Shown: piece by piece, positions 6,624 through 12,238 of the stretch | Position numbering within the stretch: the first letter of the stretch is position 1 | How the letters are laid out: the number at the start of each line of letters is the position of its first letter | Assembly: GCA_007125875.1 (NCBI GenBank) | Contig: SLCI01000189.1 | Coordinates: forward strand, 1 to 12,238 | Direction: 5' to 3' | From: Kiritimatiellia bacterium | GTDB taxonomy: Bacteria; Verrucomicrobiota; Kiritimatiellia; SLAD01 | Length of the DNA stretch: 12,238 nt | The notes under the pieces: model-generated | The model's input: only the letters and a program-made list of their open reading frames with translations | The model's database searches: none | What the model was told of the DNA's origin: nothing | Position numbers and translations under genes: made by a program

Positions 6624-7844
6624 ATGTCGAAAATTCTCATTATCGGGGCGGGCGGGGTCGGCCATGTCGTCGCCCATAAATGTGCCGCATTGCCGGACGT
6701 ATTCTCCGAAATCCTGCTGGCTAGCCGGACGAAGTCGAAGTGTGACGCGATTGCGGCCAGCATAAAAAAACGGCTCGACGAAACGATTGCGACGGCGCAA
6801 GTCGATGCGGATAAGGTGCCAGAGCTGGTCAGCCTGATCCACGATTTTCAGCCTGCCATGGTCATCAATGTGGCGTTGCCTTACCAAGACCTGACCATCA
6901 TGGATGCCTGTCTGGAGGCGGGTGTGCACTATCTGGATACCGCCAATTACGAGCCCCGCGATGTCGCCAAGTTCGAATACAGTTGGCAGTGGGCGTATCA
7001 AGATCGCTTTACGCAAGCGGGTCTGATGGCATTGTTGGGGTGCGGGTTCGATCCGGGCGTGACGGGCGTGTTCACGGCTTATGCGCAGAAGCATATTTTT
7101 GATGAGATGCATTATCTCGATATTGTGGATTGTAATGCCGGTGATCACGGACAAGCCTTCGCCACCAATTTCAATCCCGAGATCAATATCCGTGAAATCA
7201 CTCAACGAGGCCGCTATTGGGAGGATGGCGAGTGGCGGGAAACCGATCCATTGGCGGTCCACAAGCCGATTGAGTACCCCGATATCGGCGCGCGCGAGTC
7301 CTATCTGCTTTATCATGAGGAGTTGGAATCGTTGGTGAAGAACTTTCCCTCGTTGAAGCGGGCTCGCTTCTGGATGACTTTTGGTGAGAACTACATCAAG
7401 CATTTGCAGGTGCTGCAAAATGTGGGCATGACGCGCATTGACCCCGTTCGTTACCAAGGCGTTGACATCGTGCCGTTACAATTTCTCAAGGCGGTCCTGC
7501 CCGAGCCTGCATCGTTGGGCGAGAATTACGAAGGGCAAACCTCGATTGGCTGCCAGATTAAAGGCGTGAAGGATGGTCGTGATCGCACCTTCTATATCTA
7601 TAACAACTGTGACCACGCGGAAACGTATCGCGAGGTGGGCGCTCAAGCGGTTTCGTATACCACCGGTGTGCCGGCCATGATTGGCGCGAAACAAATGCTT
7701 TCGGGTAACTGGATGCGGCCCGGCGTCTTTAATGTGGAAGAGCTTGATCCCGATCCGTTCATGGCCGATTTGAACGCCTATGGTCTGCCGTGGAAGGCGT
7801 TGGTCGATGTGTCGTTGCCGCATGAATATTCGGAGCCCACATGA
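6624..7844 (+). CDS. Carboxynorspermidine/carboxyspermidine dehydrogenase (saccharopine dehydrogenase family)
   Basis: Cytoplasmic NADPH-dependent enzyme of polyamine synthesis. Known relatives reductively condense L-aspartate beta-semialdehyde with putrescine or 1,3-diaminopropane to carboxyspermidine or carboxynorspermidine. The 406 residues fit the family. The N-terminus is a Rossmann fold with IIGAGGVG (6-13), followed by INVALPYQDLTIMDACLEAG and YLDTANYE, then GCGFDPGVTGVF (139-150), all characteristic of this branch of the saccharopine dehydrogenase family. AGGAG at 6611-6615 precedes the ATG by 8 bases. The last four bases overlap the start of the next gene (ATGA), so translation is probably coupled. 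The partner decarboxylase NspC, often adjacent in other genomes, is absent from this window. A lysine-pathway saccharopine dehydrogenase is less likely from these motifs. Confidence 0.9.
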   Translation: MSKILIIGAGGVGHVVAHKCAALPDVFSEILLASRTKSKCDAIAASIKKRLDETIATAQVDADKVPELVSLIHDFQPAMVINVALPYQDLTIMDACLEAGVHYLDTANYEPRDVAKFEYSWQWAYQDRFTQAGLMALLGCGFDPGVTGVFTAYAQKHIFDEMHYLDIVDCNAGDHGQAFATNFNPEINIREITQRGRYWEDGEWRETDPLAVHKPIEYPDIGARESYLLYHEELESLVKNFPSLKRARFWMTFGENYIKHLQVLQNVGMTRIDPVRYQGVDIVPLQFLKAVLPEPASLGENYEGQTSIGCQIKGVKDGRDRTFYIYNNCDHAETYREVGAQAVSYTTGVPAMIGAKQMLSGNWMRPGVFNVEELDPDPFMADLNAYGLPWKALVDVSLPHEYSEPT

Positions 7845-8392
7845 GTCAGCAGCCCAGTATCACAACTAAGATTGGCGACAAAGGGACTACTCAGCTCTTT
7901 TCGGGCGAGACCGTCTCCAAGAACGCGCCGCAAACGAACGCGTACGGCGATTTGGACGAAGTGGTGAGCCTCTTGGGCATTGCCCGCTCGTTTTCGACTG
8001 ATCCCGCCATGCAATCTCGGCTCATCAGCTTGCAAAAACGCTTGTTTGTGGTGGGCGCCGAGCTGGCGACCTCGCTTGGTCATCTGGACGGGCTTGGACA
8101 ACGCGTCGACGAGACCATGCTGAAGGAGTTGGAACAGGAACGTGATACGGTCGAGGCCAGTCTGCCTGCGCCGAAGGGATTCATCTTGCCCGGCGGCACA
8201 CCGGCGGCGGCGCATTTGGATTTGGCCCGCGCCGTCACGCGCCGCTGCGAGCGCCGCGTGGTGGGAATGATGGAGGCCGGCCTGATGCAGAATCCGACCT
8301 TGATCATCTGGTTGAATCGCTTGTCGGATTATCTTTGGCTCCTGGCCCGCGCGGAAGAGGGGCCGCAAACACTGCTGAAGGATGAAGCGTAA
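7841..8392 (+). CDS. PduO-type cob(I)alamin adenosyltransferase
   Basis: Transfers the adenosyl group of ATP to cob(I)alamin to give adenosylcobalamin, the cofactor of radical mutases and eliminases. The 183 residues match the compact PduO N-domain. Visible signatures are TKIGDKGTTQLFSGE (9-23), AYGDLDEVVSLLG (34-46), the arginine-rich helix ARAVTRRCERRV (129-140) that lines the active site, and NRLSDYLWLLAR (159-170). It overlaps the polyamine gene by 4 bases with GGAG 5 bases before the ATG, and the oxidoreductase gene follows with no gap. No B12 riboswitch was seen upstream of the operon, and no AdoCbl-dependent enzyme is visible. The polyamine link is not mechanistically obvious. The family call is firm; the partner enzyme is unknown. 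Confidence 0.95.
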   Translation: MSQQPSITTKIGDKGTTQLFSGETVSKNAPQTNAYGDLDEVVSLLGIARSFSTDPAMQSRLISLQKRLFVVGAELATSLGHLDGLGQRVDETMLKELEQERDTVEASLPAPKGFILPGGTPAAAHLDLARAVTRRCERRVVGMMEAGLMQNPTLIIWLNRLSDYLWLLARAEEGPQTLLKDEA

Positions 8393-9067
8393 ATGAGTGA
8401 AGCTGGGCGGGCCCGCGTAATTAAAGTGCAGTGGCACAATCCGGATGTATTCGAGCTTTGGCTGGAGCGCGACAATTTCGATTTTGTGCCGGGCGATTGC
8501 GTCGCGCTGTTCGGGTCAGATGGACAGGGATCGCGACCCTACAGCCTGGCCTCGGGCATTCATGATCCTGAGCTGCGCTTCCTCATCCGCCAAATGGAGG
8601 ATGGCGAGGTCAGCCCCTATTTGGCGCAACTGCAACCGGGCGATACGGTAAAAATGAGTCCACCGTTCGGGTGGTTTCGGCCGGGACAAAACGGCGACCG
8701 GGCACCTTTCGTTTTCATGGCGACTGGAACAGGCATTGCCCCATTCATGGCCTACCTGCGTTCCTATCCGGATCGTCCACCGCAACAGTGCTATTACGGT
8801 GTACGGCAACGTGCCGATGCGGTGGCTGTGCCGTGGCTGCGCGAGCAGATTGATTTGAGGCTGGCCGTGTCGCGCGAGGTGGCCGACGATGCGCATCACG
8901 GACGGATCGCCGACCTGTGGGCGGACAGTTTGCCGCTACCGTCTGACACCGATTATTATCTGTGCGGCTTGGACGCCATGATCGATGAGGCGACCGTTTG
9001 GCTACAAGGCCAAGGCGTCGATATCGCTCGCATTCACCGCGAATGCTTCTTCAATGCTGAGCTTTAG
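8393..9067 (+). CDS. FAD/NAD(P)-binding oxidoreductase of the ferredoxin reductase family
   Basis: A 224-residue protein with the two-domain ferredoxin-NADP+ reductase fold and no iron-sulfur domain. The FAD motif is RPYSLAS (48-54), the nucleotide-binding motif is ATGTGIAPFMAYLRS (110-124), and CGLDAMIDEA (191-200) is the characteristic C-terminal NAD(P) contact. The protein ends in HRECFFNAEL, reminiscent of ferredoxin/flavodoxin reductases, which often end in an aromatic-containing tail. The ATG follows the TAA of the adenosyltransferase directly (8390-8392), so expression is coupled. Inference: it could reduce flavodoxin, or cob(II)alamin bound to the PduO protein, to the cob(I) state. 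General ferredoxin/flavodoxin reduction is the alternative. A family 1 repeat begins 29 bases after the stop. Confidence 0.88.
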   Translation: MSEAGRARVIKVQWHNPDVFELWLERDNFDFVPGDCVALFGSDGQGSRPYSLASGIHDPELRFLIRQMEDGEVSPYLAQLQPGDTVKMSPPFGWFRPGQNGDRAPFVFMATGTGIAPFMAYLRSYPDRPPQQCYYGVRQRADAVAVPWLREQIDLRLAVSREVADDAHHGRIADLWADSLPLPSDTDYYLCGLDAMIDEATVWLQGQGVDIARIHRECFFNAEL

Positions 9068-9096
9068 CCACCGCCCTGCTGGAAAAGTCTCTCATA

Positions 9097-9240
9097 TCAG
9101 TTTCTATCTTTTCGGTTCATTCTCTGGGCAACACGGAGGTTGCCCCTCCGGTTCGCAACAAGAATAACCAGGTTCTGCAGGGCATGCCGGAGGGACGCGC
9201 TCTGTCGCGTCCTCTGAGAATATCCAGAAAAGCATTGGAA
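9097..9240 (+). repeat. Double-hairpin dispersed repeat (family 1), copy C
   Basis: Copy C has hairpin 1 GGGCAAC/GTTGCCC (9126-9132 and 9139-9145) and hairpin 2 GGACGCG/CGCGTCC (9193-9199 and 9206-9212). The long-range stem CCTCCGG (9145-9151) with CCGGAGG (9187-9193) is perfect. Its central spacer is 35 bases, one fewer than in copies A and B. Similarity to copy B extends beyond hairpin 2 to about ATTGGA (9234-9239). It lies between the convergent oxidoreductase and membrane-protein genes. Confidence 0.9.
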
Positions 9241-9252
9241 ACGGGTGTCATT

Positions 9253-9284
9253 GCTGCTGGCCACCGCCTAACGGCGGCAGCTAC
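9253..9284. repeat. Short hairpin module next to copy C, related to 874-894
   Basis: CCGCC (9264-9268) pairs with GGCGG (9273-9277) around TAAC, flanked by GCTGC and GCAGC. On the minus strand, GTAGC, six variable bases and CGTTAGG match the stretch at 875-892, which touches copy A. The match is short and needs a 6-base gap to continue, so the family assignment is tentative. It could also serve as a terminator for the minus-strand gene ending at 9303. Confidence 0.45.
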
Positions 9285-9302
9285 AAAGAAACGCTGGTGT
9301 GA

Positions 9303-10100
9303 CTAAACCACGTGATCATCGCGAACCAGTGAGCCGGAGAGATTGGCTTGCTCTGAATAGCCTTGGCGTTTCAATTCGTTCACAATCACTAGAATTTCCG
9401 CGATGCTGACGCTGACGCCGAGTCGGCCCATGTGATGGTAGTAGCTTGCCACCGCAGGGAATTTATCCGCTTTGGCGTATTCGCGCAGATGGGAACTGGC
9501 GTCCTTTAAGTGGGTGTGCAGCCGCATGAGCGCGGATACCAGATGCGGATCGAGATATTCCGAGTACTTCATGTTCAAGATGGCCCACAGATCCTCCGCC
9601 TTTTCGTTCAAATAGATGTAGGTGCTGTCTGTAAATAGAAACTGGTCGGCGAGCTGTGTACGTATCGTTTCAGGTCCCTTTTGCTCCATTTCAGTTAGCA
9701 AAGCGGAACGCTGCTCGCTAATCCTCGCTAGCTGCTCTTCTTCGAAAAGGTCGTCCGCGATGACCGGATTGAACCCGAACACGCGGGCAGCAATGCCGTC
9801 CCGGATGCGATTGATGTTGCGCGCAACGAGGTAGTCGATATGGTCTTGCACCAGTTTCCAGCGTCTTGTTTTGGAACGCACCAGCAAGGTGTCGATGATG
9901 AAGAGCAGAAAAGCGGCACCCAACAGCTCCGTAAACAGCCCCACCAGTAATTCAGGTAAATGATCCTGAAAAATCCAAATCAGGGCCATCGTGATGAAGA
10001 TGGTTGCATAGACCGTCAGCGGAATGTCCGTCTGGGCGATGCGATCCAGCCATGACTTGGACTTCGACTCTGTTCCGGATGATTGGTTGTCTTCACTCAT
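9303..10100 (-). CDS. Uncharacterised protein with two predicted membrane helices
   Basis: I do not recognise this 265-residue protein. The N-terminus (1-25) is hydrophilic and Ser/Lys-rich. Two hydrophobic segments follow, about 26-45 (IPLTVYATIFITMALIWIF) and 49-73 (LPELLVGLFTELLGAAFLLFIID), with a short turn and basic residues (RSKTRRWK) after the second, predicting that both ends face the cytoplasm. The remaining 190 residues are soluble and mainly helical, with charged stretches such as LFEEEQLARISEQRSALLTEMEQ (118-140) that may form a coiled coil. No catalytic motif was seen. The ATG at 10100 is preceded by AGGAG at an 11-base spacing. It is a single gene flanked by repeat regions on both sides. 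Composition looks like the neighbours, so it is probably a genuine gene rather than a shadow. Confidence 0.8.
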   Translation of the reverse strand: MSEDNQSSGTESKSKSWLDRIAQTDIPLTVYATIFITMALIWIFQDHLPELLVGLFTELLGAAFLLFIIDTLLVRSKTRRWKLVQDHIDYLVARNINRIRDGIAARVFGFNPVIADDLFEEEQLARISEQRSALLTEMEQKGPETIRTQLADQFLFTDSTYIYLNEKAEDLWAILNMKYSEYLDPHLVSALMRLHTHLKDASSHLREYAKADKFPAVASYYHHMGRLGVSVSIAEILVIVNELKRQGYSEQANLSGSLVRDDHVV

Positions 10101-10258
10101 CGAATAATTGCTCCTGTCGGATTACCATGAACAGCGCGAGTGTACCGAATGAGTTGGATCAGGCCCAAACATTAAAAGTGCGAACGGATTCTTCCTTCGC
10201 TCTTTGTCCGGTGGTTGGATTGGCAGTGCGGCGAGACATGCGGGTCGCTTCCAGATTT

Positions 10259-10293
10259 GGTGGGGCGAATCCTCCGGATGAGCCGAGAGCATG
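10259..10293 (+). repeat. Dispersed repeat family 2, copy 2
   Basis: Inverted copy of 797-831 with 33 of 35 identical bases. It is enclosed by the perfect 8-base inverted repeat ACATGCGG/CCGCATGT (10236-10243 and 10296-10303), which is not evident around copy 1. Confidence 0.75.
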
Positions 10294-10319
10294 ATCCGCA
10301 TGTGGGCAGACCCTGATCT

Positions 10320-10403
10320 TGCGCCTGCTCCAGCGGCTCGGCGAGACGCCTCGCCCTACCACTGCGTGATGGGACAGGTGGGGCGAGTCTCGCAGCAGGC
10401 GCA
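10320..10403. repeat. 84-base nested inverted repeat, possible terminator of the algI-algJ-like operon
   Basis: Three consecutive stem segments nest: TGCGCCTGCT (10320-10329) with AGCAGGCGCA (10394-10403), GCGAGAC (10341-10347) with GTCTCGC (10387-10393), and TCGCCCTACC (10351-10360) with GGTGGGGCGA (10377-10386, one T-G pair). The loop is 16 bases. The left arm has unpaired stretches of 11 and 3 bases while the right arm is continuous. It starts 33 bases after the stop codon of the minus-strand AlgJ-like gene. No T tract follows, so it may be a mobile palindrome as well as, or instead of, a terminator. Confidence 0.7.
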
Positions 10404-10436
10404 GACACCTTTGGCTTTACGGCACCCCCTTGTCCA

Positions 10437-12119
10437 CTACGGCATCAACACGCCCCACGCGGGCTCTTGCAGTTGCAGTTCCCAGTCGTCCAGTTCGGAT
10501 CGATTGATGCCGTCATGCTGGTCCGCGAAGTCGGACCAGCTATGCAGTTCCAAGCTGACCGTTTGTCCCGGTCGCAGCCGGGCCGCGGCAGTCCATTCGT
10601 TGTCGCGCATACTGTGCAAATACACCACAGCCTGTGCATCATCGGGCAGTTCAACCAAATGCACGGACAAGATATGATCGCGGTACGGCACGGTGCCGGG
10701 ACGCGGAACCTCGGACACGGCTTGGACGGTGCCCTCCACGATCTGACTGCTGCCGGGGGCAGGCACGAAGAAGAGGGTCTCTGGCGGATCACGCAATTCC
10801 AAGGGGATCAGGCGCCAGTCGCCGACGGCCAGTTCCCGTGCCGCGAATTGCCAGACGACAACCTGTTTCCCGTCCAATCGATCACGCCCCCGTGCCAATT
10901 CGCGGCTCAGCATGTCGCGCGTGGCAAAGGCGCCGCTGTCGTTTCGCACCAGGCGATCAATCGGCGCATTCAGGTAATAGCTCAGTTGCTCGGCGAAACC
11001 AGCCGCTTCGCCCCAGCCCATCGGCTCGAGCGAGAAAATGTTGCTAAAGCTGTCGCCCAGCAGGAGAACATCGGCCTCCTCGCGCGCTCGCCAATATTGG
11101 TTGTCGGCGGTAAAGACACTGTGAATCGTTACCTGCTCGGGTGGAAACAGCGTTTGATCCGTCGGCAGGTCCAGCATCAAGGCGACATCGCCGTATGCCT
11201 CGATTTGGACGGGCTCGCGACGAAGACGTTGATCGGCTGCGGAATCGAGATGCAGCGCGCGGCGCAAGTGATCCGCCAGATCGGCCGCGGCGGCCTCCAT
11301 CGCTTCGGGCCGCCAGTGGGTATCGGTCGCCAAATACTGCGCCTCACTCGAGGATAGCTTGCGCTCGTGCAGAACGGATGTCGGGTCATAGACATGGACC
11401 CCGGCTGCCGCGAGGTCATCGAGCAGCTTCGGATAGGACACGTTGTGTAGTGGCGGACTGGTGAGATCAAAGCGCTGTGAGAATTGTTCAGGATGGATCG
11501 TGGGTTTGATCGGCGTGGGCATGACGATCAGCTGGATATCGCGTGCGGCGAGCTGTTGATGGAAGTCAATGATCGCTTTGCGCGGATCCGGTTGCGGTGC
11601 GGCCCGCCACTCGTTGCCCTCGCTGGCTCGTCGCGCCAGTTGGCGCGGTTCCAAAAAGCCCGGGCCGGTCAGATAGTCGATGCCGGGACGATAGAACAGC
11701 CAGCCGTCATGGCCGACATAGGCTTGCTCGTTTCCGACACCCAGCACCCCGCTCAGGCCTGCTTGCATCGGTGGACGCACACGTTGGCCAAACACGGATT
11801 CGTCCTCCAGTCGATCCTCGAGCTCGGCAATGGACTGAAGCATACGTCGATTCGCTTCAATCAGGCTGCTGAACTTCCAGTTCTCGCGTCGCCAGGGCTT
11901 CAACAGCGGTGGCCAACCATCTCCCCACACTAGCGAGTCGTCGTCATCTTGCTGTCCGGCGATGCGTCTTTCAGCAAAGTGCTGGTGGATGGGGACTGCG
12001 AAAATGGCGATTAGAAAGGCGCACACTAAAAGAATCGCGACGCCCCGGCGGACCTTGGTATGTCCGACTTCCTCGCGGGCGACCTCTTCACGTGAACGTT
12101 GTTGACGGGTTACTTTCAT
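10437..12119 (-). CDS. AlgJ/AlgX-like SGNH-fold O-acetyltransferase
   Basis: Predicted membrane-anchored protein acting outside the cytoplasmic membrane. With an AlgI-like MBOAT partner it should O-acetylate an exported polysaccharide or cell-wall polymer. Residues 1-25 are basic, and 26-44 form one hydrophobic anchor (VAILLVCAFLIAIFAVP). The central region has the AlgJ/AlgX pattern: DGWLFYRPGIDYLTGPG (138-154), VMPTPIKPTIHPE (199-211), the catalytic Asp-x-His pair D266-T-H268-W, and the nucleophile Ser357 in LLLGDSFSN. At 560 residues it is longer than AlgJ (about 390) or AlgX (about 475). The extra C-terminal part, about 450-560, looks beta-rich and has no motif I recognise. The ATG overlaps the stop of the upstream gene by one base (TAATG), so translation is coupled. 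The acceptor polymer is unknown. Confidence 0.88.
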   Translation of the reverse strand: MKVTRQQRSREEVAREEVGHTKVRRGVAILLVCAFLIAIFAVPIHQHFAERRIAGQQDDDDSLVWGDGWPPLLKPWRRENWKFSSLIEANRRMLQSIAELEDRLEDESVFGQRVRPPMQAGLSGVLGVGNEQAYVGHDGWLFYRPGIDYLTGPGFLEPRQLARRASEGNEWRAAPQPDPRKAIIDFHQQLAARDIQLIVMPTPIKPTIHPEQFSQRFDLTSPPLHNVSYPKLLDDLAAAGVHVYDPTSVLHERKLSSSEAQYLATDTHWRPEAMEAAAADLADHLRRALHLDSAADQRLRREPVQIEAYGDVALMLDLPTDQTLFPPEQVTIHSVFTADNQYWRAREEADVLLLGDSFSNIFSLEPMGWGEAAGFAEQLSYYLNAPIDRLVRNDSGAFATRDMLSRELARGRDRLDGKQVVVWQFAARELAVGDWRLIPLELRDPPETLFFVPAPGSSQIVEGTVQAVSEVPRPGTVPYRDHILSVHLVELPDDAQAVVYLHSMRDNEWTAAARLRPGQTVSLELHSWSDFADQHDGINRSELDDWELQLQEPAWGVLMP

Positions 12120-12238
12120 TAGAAGATGAAGTAGATGAATGGATTATACGCTTGAGTGGCCAGCACCAGAATGGACAGACCGAAGAGTAGCAGAATGACG
12201 GCCACTTTCCATAGCGGTAACGAACGGGTCCAGTCCCA
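12119..12238 (-). CDS. AlgI-like MBOAT acyltransferase, C-terminal 39 codons (5' end outside window)
   Basis: The minus strand is open from the right window edge to a TAA at 12119-12121. The 39 visible residues contain one strong hydrophobic helix (KVAVILLLFGLSILVLATQA) and end in YNPFIYFIF. An ending of the NPFIYF type is characteristic of AlgI-like membrane-bound O-acyltransferases, which carry an acetyl group across the inner membrane. Its stop overlaps the AlgJ/AlgX-like start by one base, the expected operon partner. The catalytic histidines lie outside the window, so the call rests on the C-terminal tail and the neighbour. Confidence 0.82.
   Translation of the reverse strand, partial: WDWTRSLPLWKVAVILLLFGLSILVLATQAYNPFIYFIF

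Larger units (their letters stand above)
10101..10436. other. Gene-free region with repeats and strong inverted repeats
   Basis: This lies between the 5' end of the membrane-protein gene and the 3' end of the AlgJ-like gene, both on the minus strand. It holds an 8-base inverted repeat, ACATGCGG (10236-10243) with CCGCATGT (10296-10303), enclosing repeat family 2 copy 2 (10259-10293), then the 84-base nested inverted repeat (10320-10403). Bases 10101-10160 should contain the promoter of the minus-strand gene ending at 9303, but no convincing motif was seen. No gene is supported. Confidence 0.65.

Noticed and set aside
6528..7457. A 309-codon open frame on the minus strand
   Set aside because: It is antisense to the carboxynorspermidine dehydrogenase gene and shows no domain or ribosome-binding site.
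10467..11357. A 296-codon open frame on the plus strand
   Set aside because: It lies fully antisense to the AlgJ/AlgX-like gene, which has clear catalytic motifs. The antisense product has no recognisable domain and is a by-product of GC-rich codon use.
11574..11660. Arginine-rich stretch LARRASEGNEWRAA in the AlgJ-like protein as another inserted repeat
   Set aside because: No second copy exists in the window, and the surrounding DYLTGPG...PDPRKAI segment reads like normal family sequence.

Overview
The window is bacterial chromosomal DNA of moderately high GC with densely packed genes. It holds nine protein-coding genes, two of them cut by the window edges. No rRNA, tRNA, CRISPR array, transposase or phage gene was found. 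The gene set resembles free-living bacteria of the Planctomycetes/Verrucomicrobia/Kiritimatiellota/Hydrogenedentota kind: a YgeY-type M20 hydrolase, an EF-P/EpmA pair, carboxynorspermidine dehydrogenase, a PduO-type adenosyltransferase and an AlgI/AlgJ-like acetylation pair. This placement is inference only, since no phylogenetic marker was compared.

Layout. (1) 3-650 (+): C-terminal half of a YgeY-like M20 metallohydrolase, followed by a good terminator hairpin. (2) 651-1188: a gene-free stretch between convergent genes, filled with dispersed palindromic repeats. (3) 1189-2148 (-): D-2-hydroxyacid dehydrogenase. (4) 2272-4770 (+): mutS. It converges on (5) 4774-5853 (-), an EpmA-type EF-P lysyl ligase, with only 3 bases between the stop codons. 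(6) 5892-6461 (-): efp, the predicted substrate of EpmA and first gene of the efp-epmA operon. (7) 6624-9067 (+): a tight three-gene operon of carboxynorspermidine dehydrogenase, PduO-type cob(I)alamin adenosyltransferase and an FAD/NAD(P) oxidoreductase. The junctions are an ATGA overlap and a zero-base gap. (8) 9068-9302: another repeat-filled gap between convergent genes. (9) 9303-10100 (-): an unrecognised protein with two predicted membrane helices. (10) 10101-10436: a repeat and hairpin region. (11) 10437-12119 (-): an AlgJ/AlgX-like SGNH acetyltransferase, preceded by the last 39 codons of an AlgI-like MBOAT protein (12119-12238). The two overlap by one base (TAATG).

The most interesting signal is a dispersed, double-hairpin repeat of about 120-145 bp with three copies here. 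Two copies lie between convergent genes. The third is inside epmA, in frame and without a stop, and adds roughly 48 residues between class II synthetase motif 2 and the rest of the enzyme. Stem bases covary between copies. This resembles the protein-inserted palindromic elements known from Rickettsia (RPE), but the sequence itself shows no relationship to them. A second repeat family (two 35-base copies with 33 identities) and an 84-base nested inverted repeat lie in the same gaps.

How genes work together: EpmA should modify EF-P at the lysine of its PGKGQA loop. The oxidoreductase next to PduO may supply the electron needed to make cob(I)alamin. The AlgI/AlgJ-like pair should move acetyl groups across the inner membrane onto an extracytoplasmic polymer.
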